Source: Psychrobacter sp. NZS113 (GTDB lineage Bacteria > Pseudomonadota > Gammaproteobacteria > Pseudomonadales > Moraxellaceae). Taken from it: a stretch of 64,000 bases of DNA. The stretch is from assembly GCF_015864825.1 (NCBI RefSeq), contig NZ_JADYWL010000002.1:1-64000 (forward strand), read 5' to 3'. The notes below the pieces were generated by a model. That model had not been told where the DNA came from. It worked only from the letters and a program-made list of their open reading frames with translations, and did no database searches. Below are positions 1-9,759 of this stretch, one piece after another. The translations under genes and the position numbers were made by a program. Each line of letters begins with the position of its first letter. Within the stretch, counting starts at the first letter, position 1.

Positions 1-111
1 GTGCCGGTGTTGGATTATTTGCCTTATGCGTTCTTCTGTTATTTGTCTTTGCTATTGACGCTGCTCTTTGGCTTTACAGGGCTGACTATTAGTCGAACAA
101 AAAATCATTAA
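1..111 (+). CDS. C-terminal end of an NhaC-like Na+/H+ antiporter (partial)
   Basis: An open frame runs in from the window edge and stops with TAA at 109-111. It encodes 36 residues, a hydrophobic segment (DYLPYAFFCYLSLLL, then LLFGFTGLTI) followed by a short polar tail. This pattern resembles the last transmembrane helix of NhaC-type sodium/proton antiporters. Only the tail is visible, so the family call rests on little sequence and could change once the upstream part is seen. The frame runs toward the hairpin at 179-216. Confidence 0.45.
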   Translation: MPVLDYLPYAFFCYLSLLLTLLFGFTGLTISRTKNH

Positions 112-178
112 ATGGTAATTACCTTGTTCATTACAAGGAGTAAAATATCGAAGAGGATATTGATAGAATGGCATAAAA

Positions 179-216
179 ATACCCCGATGAGCCTTTTATG
201 GGACGCATCGGGGTAT
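179..216. terminator. Bidirectional terminator hairpin
   Basis: An 11-bp perfect stem (ATACCCCGATG at 179-189 against its complement at 206-216) is flanked by A-rich sequence on the left and T-containing sequence on the right. It lies between the convergent NhaC-like gene and the DUF3817 gene and could terminate both. Confidence 0.7.
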
Positions 217-250
217 CTTATTTAGCTGTACTAGAAAGATGTTTTTACGC

Positions 251-616
251 TTACTTTTCTACATTTTTGTTCAAAGTTTTTTTCAAAAAATGGTCGAATA
301 CAAATGGCCCAAAGGGTAAAAACGAACCAAGCACACCTGCAGGCATGGCCCAAAGCGGCATTTTTATTCTACCGACAGTAATCAGTAGGACAAGGATATA
401 AGCGATAAATAATATGCCGTGTGCCATACCGATGTATTTTACCGCTTCGGGCATACCCATCATATACTTAAGTGGCATAGCAATGCCCATCAACAATAAG
501 AAAGAAGTGCCTTCTAGATAGCCGACAACGGTTAATACCTTTAACGATGAATGCTGTTCTTTGCTAAGGCCAGTTGTTTCACTACTAGTAGGGCTGGTGG
601 TCTGAGCTTGTGACAC
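251..616 (-). CDS. DUF3817-family small integral membrane protein
   Basis: A 121-residue protein. About 25 polar residues at the N-terminus precede three hydrophobic segments. The core motifs YLEGTSFLLL, KYMMGMPEAVKYIG, MAHGILFIAY and LPFGPFVFDH are typical of the DUF3817 (YdzA-like) family. The family is a compact inner-membrane domain of unknown biochemical function, also found fused to transporters. The gene stands alone, convergent with the antiporter gene before it. The start is an ATG with a purine-rich AGGAAC stretch a few bases upstream. The family call is firm; no role can be given. Confidence 0.75.
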   Translation of the reverse strand: MSQAQTTSPTSSETTGLSKEQHSSLKVLTVVGYLEGTSFLLLMGIAMPLKYMMGMPEAVKYIGMAHGILFIAYILVLLITVGRIKMPLWAMPAGVLGSFLPFGPFVFDHFLKKTLNKNVEK

Positions 617-847
617 GTTGTGTTCCTTTCGATATTATTGAATGCACCATATGATACTGGCTTTGTTCCATGCTTTGAAGGATTGCTTTGTGTCAGTGAC
701 TATATAGTCTATTCTTAGGGTAGACCCCAGAACATGTTCTCACTTCAATCTCTTCAAAACTTGTGTATTTCCCATCCGTTCAGCATCATTTATATAGGCT
801 CAGTTTTTACCGCCTTAGCTTTTATTATATGAGTCTTTATGTCTGTT

Positions 848-2011
848 TCAATCCTTACGCCAATAGACTTTAACGACCGCATCAGCGCGCTCTAATGTGA
901 GTCTTTGTTTGAGTAATCGACGCAGTGATTTGGCGGCACCTGCTTCAAGCGCTCCCCAGACCTTATCGATTTTTAGCGGATGCGTGGCTAGATAGTCGCC
1001 GACTGTATTGTCTATCAATGTGGCTAACTCTTTTCCTGCATTTACCTGACCTGTTACCAAAGGCAGTACTGTGAATTTATTATCTGTATCGCTGCTGATG
1101 TTATCAGTGCCTATTTTTACGTCGTTAAAATAACTTTGATCGCCTTTATCTTGCGTGATACATAGGACGAGCGGTGGTAATGGATTGTCCCAAAGCTCCA
1201 GTAAGCGTGCTACGGTCGGCATCGAAGTCTCATCTGCCACTAGCAGCGCTTGGCCCTCATGTAGATGCTCAACTTTCTCTGGAAACTCGCGCTTACTGAT
1301 TACGCTATCACCTGCTTGCAATGAGCGTGCCCAATTGCCGCCAGAGGTATCTCCGTGTAGAAACACATCAACCCATGCCTGCATGCCATCCGAGGTTGAC
1401 CATGCTTTTCTTAGTGTGTAATAGCAATGAGAGCGCGAAGGGCGATCATGCTCATCAGTGACGTTATGCTCTAAATCAAATAAGTACGCATAGCCCGCTT
1501 CATGAACTGGTATGGGATTAGATGTATTACTTTCAGGCGATGTTAAGATCAGACGTAGCATATTTTTACTAACCAAATAGCTGTCTTGTACGGTAAAACG
1601 TTGCTCAGTCAGTTTGATGGTTTTTTTGCCGAGTTTTTTATCTGCACGTTGCTTGAGCAAAATATATTGCGTCTGTAGTTCGCTAAGCTGGGCGATAGAC
1701 GCGGTAAATGGGATAAAAAAATTATGATCTTGAGCGGCTGTATTTTGAACGTTTGCGCGCGGATGTGCTGAATCGTTCGGCTGTACTCGTAGCGCGATAC
1801 CTTCAGCATAAATATCAGTCAACTGTATATCTGCATTATCCATCTCATCGGTCGTTAGGGAAGTAAACGCCTTCAAAAATCCAAGCAACTCATCGAAATG
1901 TTCTTCATTGATATGAGCCACGGTACTTGGCAGCTCTGGAAGGTCTAATGGGGTATAGCCGTTTTCTTGAATTGGGCGCTCATTTGTGGCAGCTAAAGTA
2001 GAAGGCATCAT
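848..2011 (-). CDS. Siderophore-interacting protein (ferric-siderophore reductase, ViuB/SIP type)
   Basis: About 387 residues. The N-terminal ~110 residues resemble a DUF2218-like helper region. The rest fits the FAD-binding SIP fold: the FAD motif region SRSHCYYTLRKAW, then DVFLHGDTSGGNWARSL and LLVADETSMPTVARLL. SIP proteins reduce siderophore-bound Fe(III) in the cytoplasm to release iron. The frame can extend upstream to 2056, but that adds a hydrophobic leader unexpected for a cytoplasmic enzyme, so the Met-Met at about 2011 is preferred; neither start has a strong ribosome binding site. It is divergent from the Fe-siderophore ABC genes with a Fur box between, which supports an iron-release role. 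Confidence 0.8.
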   Translation of the reverse strand: MMPSTLAATNERPIQENGYTPLDLPELPSTVAHINEEHFDELLGFLKAFTSLTTDEMDNADIQLTDIYAEGIALRVQPNDSAHPRANVQNTAAQDHNFFIPFTASIAQLSELQTQYILLKQRADKKLGKKTIKLTEQRFTVQDSYLVSKNMLRLILTSPESNTSNPIPVHEAGYAYLFDLEHNVTDEHDRPSRSHCYYTLRKAWSTSDGMQAWVDVFLHGDTSGGNWARSLQAGDSVISKREFPEKVEHLHEGQALLVADETSMPTVARLLELWDNPLPPLVLCITQDKGDQSYFNDVKIGTDNISSDTDNKFTVLPLVTGQVNAGKELATLIDNTVGDYLATHPLKIDKVWGALEAGAAKSLRRLLKQRLTLERADAVVKVYWRKD

Positions 2012-2063
2012 ATATATACTCACGAACAACAGTGAATGGGAGGTGAAAAGAATCATATTTTAA

Positions 2064-2082
2064 GTTAATGATAATTGTTTTT
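2064..2082. promoter_or_regulatory. Fur box
   Basis: Aligned with the classical 19-bp Fur consensus GATAATGATAATCATTATC, this site matches about 14 positions, including an unbroken AATGATAAT core. It lies in the ~90-base divergent gap between the siderophore-interacting protein and the ABC ATPase genes, so one Fur-Fe(II) dimer site could repress both directions. The match was counted by eye. Confidence 0.7.
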
Positions 2083-2147
2083 ATTACTATTTACGAGTAA
2101 AATCAGTTTTTATTGGTTATCCAATATAAATACAATGATTTAAATTA

Positions 2148-2927
2148 ATGATGAGTGTCTCTATGTTACGTGCAAACCAACTGACCATCAGCCGTCAAGG
2201 AAATACTCTGTTAGACAATGTCAGCTGTGAGATTGATACCAAGCAATTGGTGGCTTTGGTTGGACATAATGGTTCAGGCAAGTCAACCTTGATAAAAGCA
2301 TTAGCAGGCGAGATGGCGAGCAATAGCGGTAGTGTCAATTTGGATGAGCGCAGTATCAGCGATTACAGTAGTAAAGAGCTTGCGCGACAAATGGCATACT
2401 TACCGCAGCAGTTGCCTGAAGCCGCTGGTTTTACCGTACGTGAGCTGGTTATGCTAGGCCGTTATCCGCATCAAAAATGGCTACAAAAACCCACTCAAAT
2501 TGATAAAGATAAAGTAATAGAAGCCATGCGTATTACGCAAGTAGAAGCGTTCGCTGATCGTCTTACCGCCACATTGTCAGGTGGGGAGCGTGCGCGAGTT
2601 TGGCTGGCGATGTGTCTGGCACAAGACACGCGATATCTGTTACTTGATGAGCCACTGGCTGCACTAGATATGCACTATCAGTTAGAAGTCATTCAGCTGA
2701 TTCGCCGTCTGGTCGATAAGCAAGGTTTGAGCGTGGTAATCATCGTACATGACATCAATCTGGCTGCGCAGTATGCCGATCGAGTGATTGCTCTAAAAAA
2801 AGGCCGCATCTGCCATAACGGTGATATCAAAAGTACCATGCAACCGGACATACTACACAATATCTTTAATGTTGATATGCAACTACTCAGCCATCCTATA
2901 ACAGGGCAACCTGTCGCCATCGCTTAA
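2148..2927 (+). CDS. Iron-siderophore ABC transporter ATPase (FhuC/FecE type)
   Basis: A 259-residue ATPase. It has Walker A GHNGSGKST (39-47), a Q-loop at YLPQQ (84-88), the ABC signature LSGGE (143-147), Walker B LLLDEP (164-169) and a switch histidine in IIVHDINLA. Length and motifs are those of FhuC/FecE proteins, which power ferric-siderophore import with a binding protein and FecCD-type permease. Both follow directly downstream in one direction, indicating an operon. Alternative ATGs occur at 2151 and 2163, and no start has a clear Shine-Dalgarno. A shared Fur box suggests iron repression. The siderophore cannot be inferred. Confidence 0.9.
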   Translation: MMSVSMLRANQLTISRQGNTLLDNVSCEIDTKQLVALVGHNGSGKSTLIKALAGEMASNSGSVNLDERSISDYSSKELARQMAYLPQQLPEAAGFTVRELVMLGRYPHQKWLQKPTQIDKDKVIEAMRITQVEAFADRLTATLSGGERARVWLAMCLAQDTRYLLLDEPLAALDMHYQLEVIQLIRRLVDKQGLSVVIIVHDINLAAQYADRVIALKKGRICHNGDIKSTMQPDILHNIFNVDMQLLSHPITGQPVAIA

Positions 2928-2992
2928 TGTCTGGCTCATCTTTTTTCTCATACTTGCTTACTTCACTTTATTTGCCCAAAAGATAGGCCGCC

Positions 2993-4039
2993 ATGTTTCC
3001 TGCTCTTTATAAAAATAATATCTCAAAAAATGTCTCAAGAAATACTATCAAACCGTCAACCAAAGATGGTTCATCAGAATCTTCAAAAATACGCTTGAAG
3101 CGCTTGTCTCTCGTCGTAAGCCTGGCATTGACTACCATGCTGACCGCGTGTCAAGAACCAGTGACTGAGCAAAAAAACGTTCAGGCAGCTGCTCAAACAG
3201 ACGTTCAGGTAGACGACGCGACTCGCAATAAAATTAATATTGTCTCACCTGATTGGGGTAACGCAGCAACTTTGACAGCGATGGGCTATCCTCCGATCGC
3301 GACTGGTGATGTTCGAGTATGGGACAGATGGGTAGGGACACCAAGCCTACCGCCTAACACGATTGACTTGGGTATTCGTTATCAGCCTAATGCTGAATTG
3401 GTCGCCCAGCTGCCAGTTGACTTAGTGGTAGATAACTCTTTTTATCAACATGCCCGCAATTTATATGGTGATGTGCCTGCCGAGTCTATTATGTTTGCCG
3501 CCAAAGGTGAGACAGCCAATTGGACAGATTATACTGAGCCCACTCGTAAACTAGGTGAGATAATTAATGAGCCAAAATTGGCAGAAGATTATATCGCCAA
3601 AAGTAAACAAGACATACATATTGCTAGTGAGCGTCTACAACAGCGCTATCCAAACGTTAAGAAATTTGCAGTGGTACAGTTTGCTGATGCCAATAACATG
3701 CGTATGTATGTCGCAAACAGTTTGTTTCAACCAGCGCTCATAGGTATGGGCAGACAGCTTAACGTGTTGGGCAAGGGTAATAAATGGGGGTTTGTACCGA
3801 TACGCATGGGAGATTTAGCACAGTTAGACGCTGAGACCTGTCTCTTGATTATAGACCCCCTGAGTCCAATCACCCGTGCTGAGATTGATGACAGTTTGAT
3901 CTGGCAGCGGTTGAGCTATGGCAATGAGCGCTGTGTGGGTGAGCTACCACCAGTATGGATATATGGTGGCATGTCATCATTGGTCAGTTTAGCCAACAAT
4001 CTATCAGAAGTCACATTACAGGGCGGGGCCGCATCATGA
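2993..4039 (+). CDS. Iron-siderophore ABC transporter substrate-binding lipoprotein (FhuD type)
   Basis: A 348-residue protein. A long basic N-region is followed by a hydrophobic stretch ending in the lipobox LTAC at about residue 53, so it is probably anchored as a lipoprotein. The mature part resembles FhuD/FecB-like helical-backbone binding proteins (AATLTAMGYPPIATGD, WVGTPSLPPNTIDLG). It sits between the ATPase and the permease, and its stop codon overlaps the permease start as ATGA, so translation is probably coupled. The N-region before the signal (about 36 residues) is unusually long; an internal start is possible but none is obvious. Confidence 0.85.
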   Translation: MFPALYKNNISKNVSRNTIKPSTKDGSSESSKIRLKRLSLVVSLALTTMLTACQEPVTEQKNVQAAAQTDVQVDDATRNKINIVSPDWGNAATLTAMGYPPIATGDVRVWDRWVGTPSLPPNTIDLGIRYQPNAELVAQLPVDLVVDNSFYQHARNLYGDVPAESIMFAAKGETANWTDYTEPTRKLGEIINEPKLAEDYIAKSKQDIHIASERLQQRYPNVKKFAVVQFADANNMRMYVANSLFQPALIGMGRQLNVLGKGNKWGFVPIRMGDLAQLDAETCLLIIDPLSPITRAEIDDSLIWQRLSYGNERCVGELPPVWIYGGMSSLVSLANNLSEVTLQGGAAS

Positions 4040-6153
4040 GCCATAATACTGCCGATACCACCATCAATAACGTTGATTCTATGTCTTCACTTCCTCAGCA
4101 AGCCAAGCGCGAATCCCAACATAATAATACGGCTCCCAATCCGTCACCAAATTCGCCGTTACCAGAGGTTCCTACTGCTAGCACTTCGTGGCGATTATGG
4201 GTGATGCTTGTTGCTCTCATGGTGTTGTCACTATCGAGTGGGTGGGCATTAATCGATCAGGAGTGGACACGGCCTATCGCCGATCTACTAATGCCAAGCT
4301 CACAGTTAGACATTGCAAGTATGGCAACGCAGCTACATTTGGTAGCGACCAGTATCGTGGCGTTATTGGCGGGTGGGTTGCTCGGCGTTGTCAGTATTCT
4401 ATTGCAGCAGCTGGTCAAAAACCCATTGGCATCAGACACCACTTTGGGTGTCGGTGTGGGTGCGCAATTGGCAATGCTAATCGTGACTTTGTTTTTGCCA
4501 AGCTTGGCAATTTACGGTGGTATTTATGTCGCCTTTGTCGGTGCGATTATCAGTATGGGTTTGGTATTTGCATTATCAGCGCCCAGTCGTTTTAACCCAT
4601 TGATTTTGATACTTGCAGGCTTGGTGGTAAATATCTTGCTCGCTGCGGTTGCCAACGTATTGGTGCTGTTCTTCGCTGAGCGTAGTAATGGCATGTTGTC
4701 ATGGGCAGCAGGGTTTTTGGCACAGAACAGTTGGCATACCAGTACGATGTTAGCCCTAACGGCTGTGGTGATGGCGGCTGTTTGTCTGCCACTGTTAAAG
4801 CCATTAACCTTAATGAGTTTGGATGATTCACAAGCCAAACGTTTGGGCGTGCCCATTAATGGTATACGGGCGCTGGTGGTGCTTATCGTGGCAGTGGTGA
4901 CGGCCTTGGTGGTGAGTGAAGTTGGGCTGATTGGTTTTATTGGTTTGGGTGCTGCTAGTTTGGTTAATGCACTGGGTATCTCTTCTATCAGCAAGCGTTT
5001 GGGGGCAGCTTTTGCTCTGGGTGCATTGCTGTTATGGTTGACCAGTAATGTTGCTTTATTGCTAGAGCCTATACTCGATATGCAAATTCCAGCAGGTGCA
5101 ATGACCGGTATCCTTGGTGCACCATTGATTATCTGGTTGATTCTCCGTCAGCGCCGTGAGCAGATAGAGACGGTGACCTCGATGGTTACTGGCAAGCCCG
5201 TATCGGTGCCATTGTGGCGTTGGGGGGTTGGAGTGGTCTTGATAATTGGGCTGGCGTGTTTATTTGTCCAAGATCTCAACGGGTGGGGGCTGAGTACTGA
5301 TTGGGCGATTACCGAGCAGTATCGACTGCCTCGCAGTTTAAGTGCGGCAGCAACGGGCCTGATGTTGGCTGTCGCTGGTGTACTGCTGCAAACACTCACG
5401 CGCAACCCGATGGCGAGTCCAGAGGTATTAGGCGTCAGCTCGGGCGCGGCACTTGGCGTTATTTTAGGATTTCTATTATTACCAAGCCTGGGGCTGTCTG
5501 CCGGAGCGGGTACGTTACTGATTTCAGGACTGTCCGGTGCTATGGCAGTGTTATTGCTGGTCATTTGGCTAGCACGCAGAGTAAGTTCGGGCTATCTATT
5601 ATTGGTGGGTATTGGTATTGCTGCCATGATGGATGGAGTGATGCACATGGTCAAACTATCTGGCGACCCACGCTTAGAGGCTATGCTCAGCTGGCTATCG
5701 GGTACCACTTATAGCGCGCAACCAAGCACCGTTTGGTATCTTATTGGCATTGCGCTTATTTTGTTTGTACTTAGTTTGCTAGTGATAAAACCGTTGCGTA
5801 TTCTTGGGTTGGGTACAGGCGTGGCTCGTAATTTGGGTGTCGCGGTCACACCTGTGACGCTTGCGCTATTAGTACTGGTAGCGGCACTGAGTACAGCCAG
5901 TACGCTTGCTGTTGGGCCATTGAGCTTTATTGGATTGATGGTACCTCATTTGGCTACGTCACTGGGAGCAACAAAGCTAGAGCGTCAATTGCCATTAGCC
6001 GCTTTGCTCGGTGCAGGTGTGATGGTGATAGCAGACTGGATTGGGCGCTATGTTATCTTTCCTTATGAGCTGCCTGCTGGTACGGTGGCGGCTATTATTG
6101 GTGGCGCTTATTTTTTATGGTTGATTCGTAAAGTGCCCGTTGCTGTAAATTGA
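4036..6153 (+). CDS. fhuB: Fused double-length FecCD/FhuB-type siderophore permease
   Basis: A 705-residue protein made of two FecCD permease halves in tandem. Each half has its own motif set: LLQQLVKNPLASDTTLGV and later LLQTLTRNPMASPEVLGV, with GLIGFIGLGA and GPLSFIGLMVPHL near the respective ends. This is the FhuB architecture, where one chain replaces a permease dimer. About 55 polar residues precede the first membrane helix. The chosen ATG at 4036 overlaps the stop of the binding-protein gene; an upstream extension in the same frame is out of phase with that gene and is discarded. It is probably the last gene of the Fur-controlled operon. Confidence 0.9.
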   Translation: MSHNTADTTINNVDSMSSLPQQAKRESQHNNTAPNPSPNSPLPEVPTASTSWRLWVMLVALMVLSLSSGWALIDQEWTRPIADLLMPSSQLDIASMATQLHLVATSIVALLAGGLLGVVSILLQQLVKNPLASDTTLGVGVGAQLAMLIVTLFLPSLAIYGGIYVAFVGAIISMGLVFALSAPSRFNPLILILAGLVVNILLAAVANVLVLFFAERSNGMLSWAAGFLAQNSWHTSTMLALTAVVMAAVCLPLLKPLTLMSLDDSQAKRLGVPINGIRALVVLIVAVVTALVVSEVGLIGFIGLGAASLVNALGISSISKRLGAAFALGALLLWLTSNVALLLEPILDMQIPAGAMTGILGAPLIIWLILRQRREQIETVTSMVTGKPVSVPLWRWGVGVVLIIGLACLFVQDLNGWGLSTDWAITEQYRLPRSLSAAATGLMLAVAGVLLQTLTRNPMASPEVLGVSSGAALGVILGFLLLPSLGLSAGAGTLLISGLSGAMAVLLLVIWLARRVSSGYLLLVGIGIAAMMDGVMHMVKLSGDPRLEAMLSWLSGTTYSAQPSTVWYLIGIALILFVLSLLVIKPLRILGLGTGVARNLGVAVTPVTLALLVLVAALSTASTLAVGPLSFIGLMVPHLATSLGATKLERQLPLAALLGAGVMVIADWIGRYVIFPYELPAGTVAAIIGGAYFLWLIRKVPVAVN

Positions 6154-6234
6154 TAGTTTTTGTATTGGCAGCATATTGGTAACACCATGGCCCCGTTTAT
6201 CAGCAGGTCGGATAAATGGTGCTTTTTTGTGGGT

Positions 6235-7146
6235 TTAATACGCCATGCTTTGCTGTATGTCATCTGTCGCACTTAACGCTACCGCGACGAAAGCGGCAAC
6301 TGTCGCACTGTTATTGGTCTGCTTGTATTGGATATGCACGGGTATGTGTGTGCTGACATTGTTTAGCGTCATAAAGTGACAGCCGTCACTATAAAGCTTG
6401 CGCACACAATAGGGCGCAATCGCTACCCCTAAGCTTGCAGCCACTTCAGTCACCAATGTCTGCATGTGTTTGGGTTGGCTAATGATATTGGGCGAAAACC
6501 CAGCCTGCTTACACAGTGTGATGGTCTCATCAAAGAGACCGACCGCTTCATCACGATTAAAAATAATAAATTTATCGTTTTTTAGCTGCGCCAAATCAAT
6601 GGTTGTTTGATTGGCTAAGGCATGACTTTGGTTCACAATTGCTACCAACTTGTCGATATAAATACTGTGGCTGATAAAGTCATCGGCAATAGCGCTTGGC
6701 AATGGTCTTGAAAAAGCAATATCGATGCGGTCATTGTTGAATGCTTCTATTTGTTCGGTCACCGTCATCTCAAACAATGACACATGCACATGCGGAAATT
6801 TTTCTTTATAACTGCGTACCAGTTTAGCCATAAAGGTTAGGCAGGCCGAGCTTAGATGCGCAATATTGAGTGTTCCGACTTGTCCATCATGGGCTCGTTT
6901 GACTTGTGTCTTCGCTTGCTCTGCCAAGCTCAAAATAACAGCAGCGTCTTTCAGCAGTTGCTCGCCAGCGGGCGTGATAGTTACCTCACGAGAAGTGCGA
7001 TTAAACAGCACAACACCCAATTCTGTCTCTAATGATGAAATATGACGACTGATAGCAGGTTGTACGGTATACAGCTCACGCGCCGCTTCCGAAAAGCTCT
7101 GGTACTTGGCCACTGCAATAAAGCTTTTGAGTGTTTTTATATCCAT
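6235..7146 (-). CDS. LysR-family transcriptional regulator
   Basis: A 303-residue protein with an N-terminal winged HTH (SFSEAARELYTVQPAISRHI, then LEXXLGVVLFNRTSREV at about 37-53) and a periplasmic-binding-like effector domain from about residue 90. It is divergent from an MFS transporter gene across ~160 bases, the usual layout for a LysR protein controlling its neighbour. The effector is unknown. It is convergent with the permease gene. Confidence 0.85.
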   Translation of the reverse strand: MDIKTLKSFIAVAKYQSFSEAARELYTVQPAISRHISSLETELGVVLFNRTSREVTITPAGEQLLKDAAVILSLAEQAKTQVKRAHDGQVGTLNIAHLSSACLTFMAKLVRSYKEKFPHVHVSLFEMTVTEQIEAFNNDRIDIAFSRPLPSAIADDFISHSIYIDKLVAIVNQSHALANQTTIDLAQLKNDKFIIFNRDEAVGLFDETITLCKQAGFSPNIISQPKHMQTLVTEVAASLGVAIAPYCVRKLYSDGCHFMTLNNVSTHIPVHIQYKQTNNSATVAAFVAVALSATDDIQQSMAY

Positions 7147-7308
7147 ATCATTAATTCCTTTTATTAATGCCTTTCATAAAATCTTGCTCAGTCTTAAATT
7201 TTTTATCTATACATTATTCGTATGGATTCAATCATATATTATCATTTCTGTTATTAATTAAGGCGCTTTATAATCACCACATGATTGATTAAATGATTAG
7301 AGATAAAA

Positions 7309-8505
7309 ATGGATAAGCCCGTACCAAGCCAGTCGTCAAACCAATCGACAAGCCAGTCGTTAAGCAGATTTATTTTACTGTTAATGACCACCGCGATTGC
7401 CGCAACTGCCGCCAACCTTTATTACAACCAGCCGATTTTACCGCTCATCGGTCATGAGTTTGATTTGACCAACGCGCAACTGGGTAGTATTCCGGCATTG
7501 ACGCAGTTTGGCTATGCCTTTGCCTTGTTGTTTATCTCACCATTGGGTGACTCTATTGCGCGTAGACGCTTGATTGGTATTTTATCCTGCTTATTGGTGG
7601 CAGCATGCGGCTTTGCTGCCCTGTCACCAAGCTTACCTATACTATTGCTATCAGTGTTTTTGATCGGTGTCAGCGCCAATATTACCCAGCAGCTTATTCC
7701 TTTTGCCGCATCCATGGTGTCTCCTGAAAACAAAGGCGCAACCCTTGGTACCCTGATGATGGGATTGACCATAGGTATTCTATTATCCAGAACCTTAAGT
7801 GGGTTTGTAGGGGAGCAGTTCGGTTGGCGCAGCGTATTTGTGATGTCTGCCGTATTTGCTGCCATATTTGGAGTATTGTTACGGGTGTTTTTGCCAACCA
7901 ATACGCCGCATACCACGCTGCGTTACTTTCCGCTTATCAAAAGTAGCTTATCACTATTTGTAAAACATAAATCCCTGCAAAAATTTACCTTAGCTGGCGC
8001 ATTTTGGTTTGCCTCATTCAACGTACTGTGGGCAACGCTCGCGATTTATGTCAGTGATGCGCCGTTTAATTACAATGCACAGCAAGCAGGATTGTTTGGT
8101 GTGATTGCACTGGCAGGCGTGATAGGGGCTAAATCCTCTGGTAAATGGGTCAATAAGTTGGGCTCTAAAACATTAGTGATGATTGCATTGGCACTGGCAG
8201 CCACAGGATTCGCTATTACAGGATTGTTTGCAGGTAATTTGCTGTCGTTGATTGTCGGTATTATTTTAATCGACTTTGCTGTATTCAGCGCACAAGTGGC
8301 CAATCAGGTTCGCGTCTTTAGTATCAATCCAGCGGCTCAAAGTCGTATCAACGGTATCTATATGCTGGGTTACTATACAGGCGGGGCATTGGGGTCTATG
8401 GCGGGTGTCAAAGCTTTTGCCCTATACCAATGGCCAGGAGTGGTGGTGGTGAGTATCGCCTTTATCATCATCAGCGCAATATTCAATGCATTCGCCAAAA
8501 AATAA
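7309..8505 (+). CDS. MFS transporter, drug/metabolite efflux type
   Basis: A 398-residue protein with twelve predicted hydrophobic segments after a ~20-residue Ser/Gln-rich N-terminus. The opening TAANLYYNQPILPLIG and the loop SPLGDSIARRRLIG match the sugar/drug-efflux subgroup of MFS proteins that includes YnfM/NepI-like members. It is divergent from the LysR gene and 54 bases upstream of a second MFS gene in the same direction, so the two may be cotranscribed. Substrate unknown. Confidence 0.8.
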   Translation: MDKPVPSQSSNQSTSQSLSRFILLLMTTAIAATAANLYYNQPILPLIGHEFDLTNAQLGSIPALTQFGYAFALLFISPLGDSIARRRLIGILSCLLVAACGFAALSPSLPILLLSVFLIGVSANITQQLIPFAASMVSPENKGATLGTLMMGLTIGILLSRTLSGFVGEQFGWRSVFVMSAVFAAIFGVLLRVFLPTNTPHTTLRYFPLIKSSLSLFVKHKSLQKFTLAGAFWFASFNVLWATLAIYVSDAPFNYNAQQAGLFGVIALAGVIGAKSSGKWVNKLGSKTLVMIALALAATGFAITGLFAGNLLSLIVGIILIDFAVFSAQVANQVRVFSINPAAQSRINGIYMLGYYTGGALGSMAGVKAFALYQWPGVVVVSIAFIIISAIFNAFAKK

Positions 8506-8559
8506 GTGATATCAGTACAGTTATATCCGTAATAGATATCGAAAGGACTAGGGACACAT

Positions 8560-9699
8560 ATGAACCAATTAAAAACCGCAGGTAGTTTAACCTTACTGTG
8601 TATTGCCAGTTTGACCATTATGGTCGGTACGTTACTGGCACCCGGCTTGGTTAGTATTTCGGCAGGCTTAGGCATTACCGACAACAGCGTGCTATTAATT
8701 ACCTTGCCGTCATTGGGTGCGGTGGTATTTGCGCCACTGGCTGGCAAGCTAATCGATAAATATGGTGCATATAAACTCTTGATGATTGGTTTGTTTTTAT
8801 ACGGGCTCACGGGCGCCAGTGCTTATCTTCTACATGGGCCAGCACAGGTGTTTAGCAATCGGTTTTTATTGGGCGGCATAACGGCAGTCGTCATGGCGAG
8901 CTGCACGGTACTAATCTCCACGTGGTATCAGGGGGAGGCTCGCTTAAAGATGATTGCTAAGCAAGGTATGTCCATTGAACTGGGCGGGGTCATCTTCTTG
9001 TTTTTAGGTGGCTTACTGGCTTCACAGTTTTGGGCATTACCGCTATCGATTTATTTAGTAGCGTGGGTGTTTTTAGCCATGCTGCTACTGTTTGTACCAC
9101 GGCATCATATAACTGCTGTAAACAATGAACAGATTGCCGAGGACGATAGCAAAACCATCATTAGTGGCTTATCTCTAAAAAATGTGTATCTTATCTCAAC
9201 CTTAGCGATGACCATATTTTTTACCTCAACCGTGTTACTGCCCATCACCATGCATGAATTGAGCTATAACGAATCACAAATTGGTCAACTACTGGCCTTT
9301 ATCTCTTTGGTGGCGGTCGTTACCGCAGGCTTCATGCCAAAAATAATCAAATGGTTAAATGAACCTAAAGTCTTGGCACTGGCATTTTTAGCATTTGCGT
9401 TGTCGTATATTTGCTTTACGCAAGCCAGTACCTTGCTATTAGTATTAGGCGCGCTATTGATTGGCATTGGCTTTGGTTTTAGTATTCCGCTGTTGAACCA
9501 CATGACTGTCGAGCTAAGTGCTGCTAACGTACGCGGCCGCAACTTATCTTACTTTACGATGGCGGTGTTTTCGGGTCAGTTCTTCACATCATTTATGGAG
9601 TACATGCCGGGCGGCGCACACAACGTGTTTATTATGTGCAGCGTGTTCAGTGTCATCATTAGCATGGTTTTATTTGTGAAAGGTCGCAAAGCTGCTTGA
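8560..9699 (+). CDS. MFS transporter
   Basis: A 379-residue protein with about twelve membrane segments. The loop PLAGKLIDKYGAYKLL between helices 2 and 3 is the MFS signature region, and the central break falls near residue 190 (acidic NNEQIAEDDSK). A Shine-Dalgarno-like GAAAGGA lies upstream of the ATG. It follows the other MFS gene and is convergent with the dioxygenase gene. The two MFS proteins are not close copies, so this is not a recent tandem duplication. Substrate unknown. Confidence 0.8.
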   Translation: MNQLKTAGSLTLLCIASLTIMVGTLLAPGLVSISAGLGITDNSVLLITLPSLGAVVFAPLAGKLIDKYGAYKLLMIGLFLYGLTGASAYLLHGPAQVFSNRFLLGGITAVVMASCTVLISTWYQGEARLKMIAKQGMSIELGGVIFLFLGGLLASQFWALPLSIYLVAWVFLAMLLLFVPRHHITAVNNEQIAEDDSKTIISGLSLKNVYLISTLAMTIFFTSTVLLPITMHELSYNESQIGQLLAFISLVAVVTAGFMPKIIKWLNEPKVLALAFLAFALSYICFTQASTLLLVLGALLIGIGFGFSIPLLNHMTVELSAANVRGRNLSYFTMAVFSGQFFTSFMEYMPGGAHNVFIMCSVFSVIISMVLFVKGRKAA

Positions 9700-9759
9700 T
9701 AGAGCGCTTGTATTTTTTATAAGGGAACATGAAGGGAAGCAGCTAGCTTGCAGGTCGTG

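Noticed and set aside
198..401. Open frame opposite the DUF3817 gene
   Set aside because: It is antisense to a recognisable membrane protein, begins in the terminator and has no ribosome binding site.
697..715. TGACTATATAGTC palindrome as a copy of the TATAGT repeat
   Set aside because: Only the terminal ~6 bases match; the body of the element is missing.
4524..4994. Long minus-strand frames inside the fused permease gene
   Set aside because: Antisense shadows: the plus strand carries clear FecCD motifs throughout, and the antisense translations are low-complexity.
6184..6226. Possible terminator between the permease and LysR genes
   Set aside because: The stem ATTTATC/GATAAAT region is followed by T6, but the outer CACCAT/ATGGTG arms require an 8-base one-sided bulge; too uncertain to list.
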